Below the pieces are notes generated by a model, which was given only the letters and a program-made list of their open reading frames with translations, did not search any database and had not been told where the DNA came from. From Gammaproteobacteria bacterium (GTDB taxonomy: Bacteria; Pseudomonadota; Gammaproteobacteria; UBA9339), in the NCBI GenBank assembly GCA_018814965.1, contig JAHIYS010000157.1, positions 1 through 16,747 of the forward strand: a stretch of 16,747 bases of DNA, written 5' to 3'. Of the stretch, positions 14,974-16,747 are shown piece after piece (the stretch's first letter is position 1; each line of letters starts with the position of its first letter). The position numbers and the translations under genes were made by a program.

Positions 14974-15831
14974 TTATTCACCCAAGCCTTTCAATATATC
15001 ACCGATGTCTTTAACTCTAATTGCACCTTTCGCTTCATATTTAGCAGGCCATGAAATATCACTATTCTCAAAACATGAATTTAATATAAATAATTTTCTG
15101 CTCATTGAGACACAAGCTCTTGCTTGTGTTAATGTTCCTGATGTTTCAGAAGCCTCTACGATAATAGTGGCATCAGAAATAGCTGCCATTGTTACATTAC
15201 GCTGAGGAAAATAAAAACGCTTGGTATTGAAATGTTCGTGAGCATATCTATATATAGGTACATGGCTTACTAGCAAATGATTCTCAGCGATTTCATTTTG
15301 TAAATCAATATTATTTTTTGGATAATACTCATTTATTGGAGTGCCTATTACTCCTATGACTTTGCCTCCTGCTGCGATTGCTGCCGTCATTGCCGCTGTA
15401 TCAATTCCTTCTGCAAGACCAGAAACAATAATATATCCTTTGCTTACCAATAATCTTGCTAACTTTGCTGCTCTTCTAAGACCTTCTGGTGAAGCTTTTC
15501 TTGCTCCAACAATAGAAATTCTTTTGGGTGCATCAAGTAACCCTAAGTCACCTTTATAATATAATAATTTTATTTGATGATCCGGATCTTTTAGTGCTAG
15601 TGGATATTGATAGCTTTCAGAGGTAATGATAGAAAAGTTCTTTTCTATATTTGAAAAATAATTATCTATTTCTTCTTTTTCTTCTTCTTCGAGAAGAGTA
15701 AATTGTGCTTTGGAAGGACGATCGGTATGGCTTAAATACTCAGCCATCTTTTTTATTGTGGCACCTTTTCTATTCCATAATGTTTCGTATGCAATCATTT
15801 CTTCATATGGGGAAAAAGAATCGATTATCAT
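14974..15831 (-). CDS. DprA-like (SLOG/Rossmann) protein, second paralogue
   Basis: The 285-residue protein has the DprA core: ISIVGARKASPEGLRRAA (105-122), IVSGLAEGIDTAAM (135-148), IGVIGTPINEYYPKNN (159-174), FPQRN (208-212) and EASETSGTLTQARA (226-239). It lacks the C-terminal winged helix of DprA at 10740-11882 and has a divergent, Glu-rich N-terminus (48-55). It is followed after 1 nt by a phosphoribosyltransferase-like gene. A near-perfect Shine-Dalgarno, GGAGGTGAT, precedes the ATG by about 8 nt. DprA-like/phosphoribosyltransferase pairs recur in mobile or defence settings, which suggests a nucleotide-sensing rather than a transformation role. This is inference. Confidence 0.85.
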   Translation of the reverse strand: MIIDSFSPYEEMIAYETLWNRKGATIKKMAEYLSHTDRPSKAQFTLLEEEEKEEIDNYFSNIEKNFSIITSESYQYPLALKDPDHQIKLLYYKGDLGLLDAPKRISIVGARKASPEGLRRAAKLARLLVSKGYIIVSGLAEGIDTAAMTAAIAAGGKVIGVIGTPINEYYPKNNIDLQNEIAENHLLVSHVPIYRYAHEHFNTKRFYFPQRNVTMAAISDATIIVEASETSGTLTQARACVSMSRKLFILNSCFENSDISWPAKYEAKGAIRVKDIGDILKGLGE

Positions 15832-15837
15832 ATCTGC

Positions 15838-15846
15838 ATCACCTCC
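15838..15846 (-). promoter_or_regulatory. near-perfect ribosome binding site of the DprA-like gene
   Basis: On the minus strand GGAGGTGAT matches the 16S anti-Shine-Dalgarno over nine bases, about 6-10 nt before the ATG. It is much stronger than the sites of the housekeeping genes here and implies high translation per transcript. The 222 bp between this gene and the nuclease gene (15832-16053) otherwise show no gene I can support. Confidence 0.6.
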
Positions 15847-16053
15847 ACCCTCGTATATAGCTACTTAAATTTAATTGTATGTTACAGTATTATGCATCAG
15901 AAAGATATAAAAGTAAGCCTTTTAATCTATTAATTTTAGCCTTTTTTCATTTCGTTTTCAATCTTTCTCAAATGCAAAGTATGAGAACTAAAACTTTTAT
16001 CACAAAATATGAGGATGTCTTTTTTCTAGGTTCTCTATCCTTTTACTCTTAAA

Positions 16054-16569
16054 TTATTTCCTTGCTTCATCTAGGCACTCCATACTGTTTTGTCTGTCAC
16101 CCCATAACCCAACTCGCCCGCTTTTTGCCTTATCTAGTAGAGAGTTGTAGTGTCTGATTTCAGAAGGACTCATATATTGGCGATATGGAACGGCGTAGCC
16201 GTCTAGTATCATTTGCTCATTAAATGTGCTGTCCCCAAGCTTTACGATACAAATAGACCTTCCATATCGGTCCTTGCCATTAACATCGTACTCGTACTCT
16301 TTGTTAATCGTCAAAAGCCTTTTAGCAGCTCTTGTAGCACTTTCGCCGGCAGAGGACATATCTTTTGCTGTTGCACCGCTGCAATGGCTTAAATCGCGCT
16401 GATTTTTATCATTGTTTGATGATTCGGGAGTGTCTATGTGCTGAATTCTGCATTTAACAACTTTATTGTTTGTTTTAAAATGCAGCGTATCACCATCTAC
16501 TACTTTCACGAGTGTACCGGTGTCTGCAAAAAGCACAAATGGTAAGACCAAAAATATTAATAGTTTCAT
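16054..16569 (-). CDS. secreted thermonuclease-family (SNase) nuclease
   Basis: The 171-residue protein has a short N-terminal signal peptide (MKLLIFLVLPFVLFA, likely cleavage after Ala15) followed by a staphylococcal nuclease-like OB-fold. Active-site counterparts are visible: VVDGDTLHF with Asp27, CRIQHIDTPES with Arg41, Asp46, Thr47 and Glu49, and KDRYGRSIC with Arg104. The C-terminal GRVGLWGD is also typical. It should cleave DNA or RNA in the periplasm or outside the cell with Ca2+. Two extra cysteines (40, 63) may form a disulfide. It starts 2 nt after the upstream zinc-ribbon gene stops, so the two are co-transcribed. An N-terminal lipobox is absent. Confidence 0.9.
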   Translation of the reverse strand: MKLLIFLVLPFVLFADTGTLVKVVDGDTLHFKTNNKVVKCRIQHIDTPESSNNDKNQRDLSHCSGATAKDMSSAGESATRAAKRLLTINKEYEYDVNGKDRYGRSICIVKLGDSTFNEQMILDGYAVPYRQYMSPSEIRHYNSLLDKAKSGRVGLWGDRQNSMECLDEARK

Positions 16570-16571
16570 AT

Positions 16572-16747
16572 CTAGCTATTCTTCGTATATTTGCATTTTG
16601 GATAAGTACTACAGCCATAAAAGTCATTACCGGCATTTGCGCCTGTCTTTGCTGTTCTAAAAACTAAAGTATTTCCGCATCTTGGACAACTGATATCACG
16701 CGAGAAAGATTTATTTGCAACATTTTCTTTAACGTGCTTGACATGTT
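16572..16747 (-). CDS. C-terminal topoisomerase-type zinc ribbon of a probable NERD nuclease (partial)
   Basis: The frame is open from the right window edge and ends at TAG, 16572-16574. Fifty-eight codons are visible: HVKHVKENVANKSFSR followed by a C4 zinc ribbon, CPRCGNTLVFRTAKTGANAG then FYGCSTYPKCKYTK. This HV(K/R)xVK spacer plus topoisomerase-type ribbon is the usual end of NERD-domain nuclease-related proteins, and the TAKxGxNAGxxFxGCSxYPxC form fits them better than TopA. The N-terminal domain is outside the window, so NERD is inferred. The gene is immediately upstream of the SNase gene on the same strand. Confidence 0.7.
   Translation of the reverse strand, partial: HVKHVKENVANKSFSRDISCPRCGNTLVFRTAKTGANAGNDFYGCSTYPKCKYTKNS

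Noticed and set aside
15973..16050. 26-codon plus-strand frame in the gap after the SNase gene
   Set aside because: No ribosome binding site, no recognisable motif, and too short to support as a gene.
1..16747. tRNA, rRNA or CRISPR array
   Set aside because: Reading the intergenic regions I saw no cloverleaf with a TTCRA arm, no rRNA-like block and no spaced direct repeats; the only direct repeat is the 60-bp tandem pair without spacers.

Overview
This is an AT-rich bacterial window. The order def <> dprA-smg-topA (def divergent from a dprA-smg-topA operon) and the presence of Smg/DUF494 point to a gamma- or betaproteobacterium. The low GC would fit a Legionellales-like or low-GC Neisseriales-like lineage, but I cannot place it further from sequence alone.

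Region 1 (1-7332) is mostly housekeeping. It holds the tail of a Lys/Ala-rich protein, then ppsA overlapping rluD. A 430-bp gene-free spacer follows, with strong inverted repeats. Next come a ferritin-like diiron protein, convergent tadA with an upstream GNAT acetyltransferase gene, and a CofE-family glutamate ligase gene overlapping pgeF. The convergent ferritin/tadA junction carries an exact 60-bp tandem duplication that includes a terminator-like hairpin and the last codons of tadA. rluD and pgeF, often neighbours in proteobacteria, are here separated by about 3 kb.

Region 2 (7333-7900) holds an orphan gene for a 68-residue, eight-cysteine peptide with a double-glycine leader. It has its own promoter and ribosome binding site, but no transporter or immunity gene in view. 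An interspersed-type repeat lies downstream. This is the best candidate for an undescribed bacteriocin-like product.

Region 3 (7901-12490) is the conserved block topA, smg and dprA on the minus strand, with def divergent on the plus strand. def has an atypical first motif.

Region 4 (12491-16747) looks like an accessory, defence-type island sitting where fmt/rsmB often follow def. On the plus strand are a two-domain DUF488 protein and a partner of unknown function that is interrupted by an in-frame TAA. On the minus strand, reading leftward, are the zinc-ribbon end of a probable NERD-type nuclease, a secreted thermonuclease-family protein, a second DprA-like (SLOG/Rossmann) protein without a winged helix, and a phosphoribosyltransferase-like gene. 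That last gene starts 1 nt after the DprA-like stop and is also interrupted by an in-frame TAA. The two nonsense codons in otherwise well-preserved reading frames suggest an island in early decay, or two systems recently switched off.
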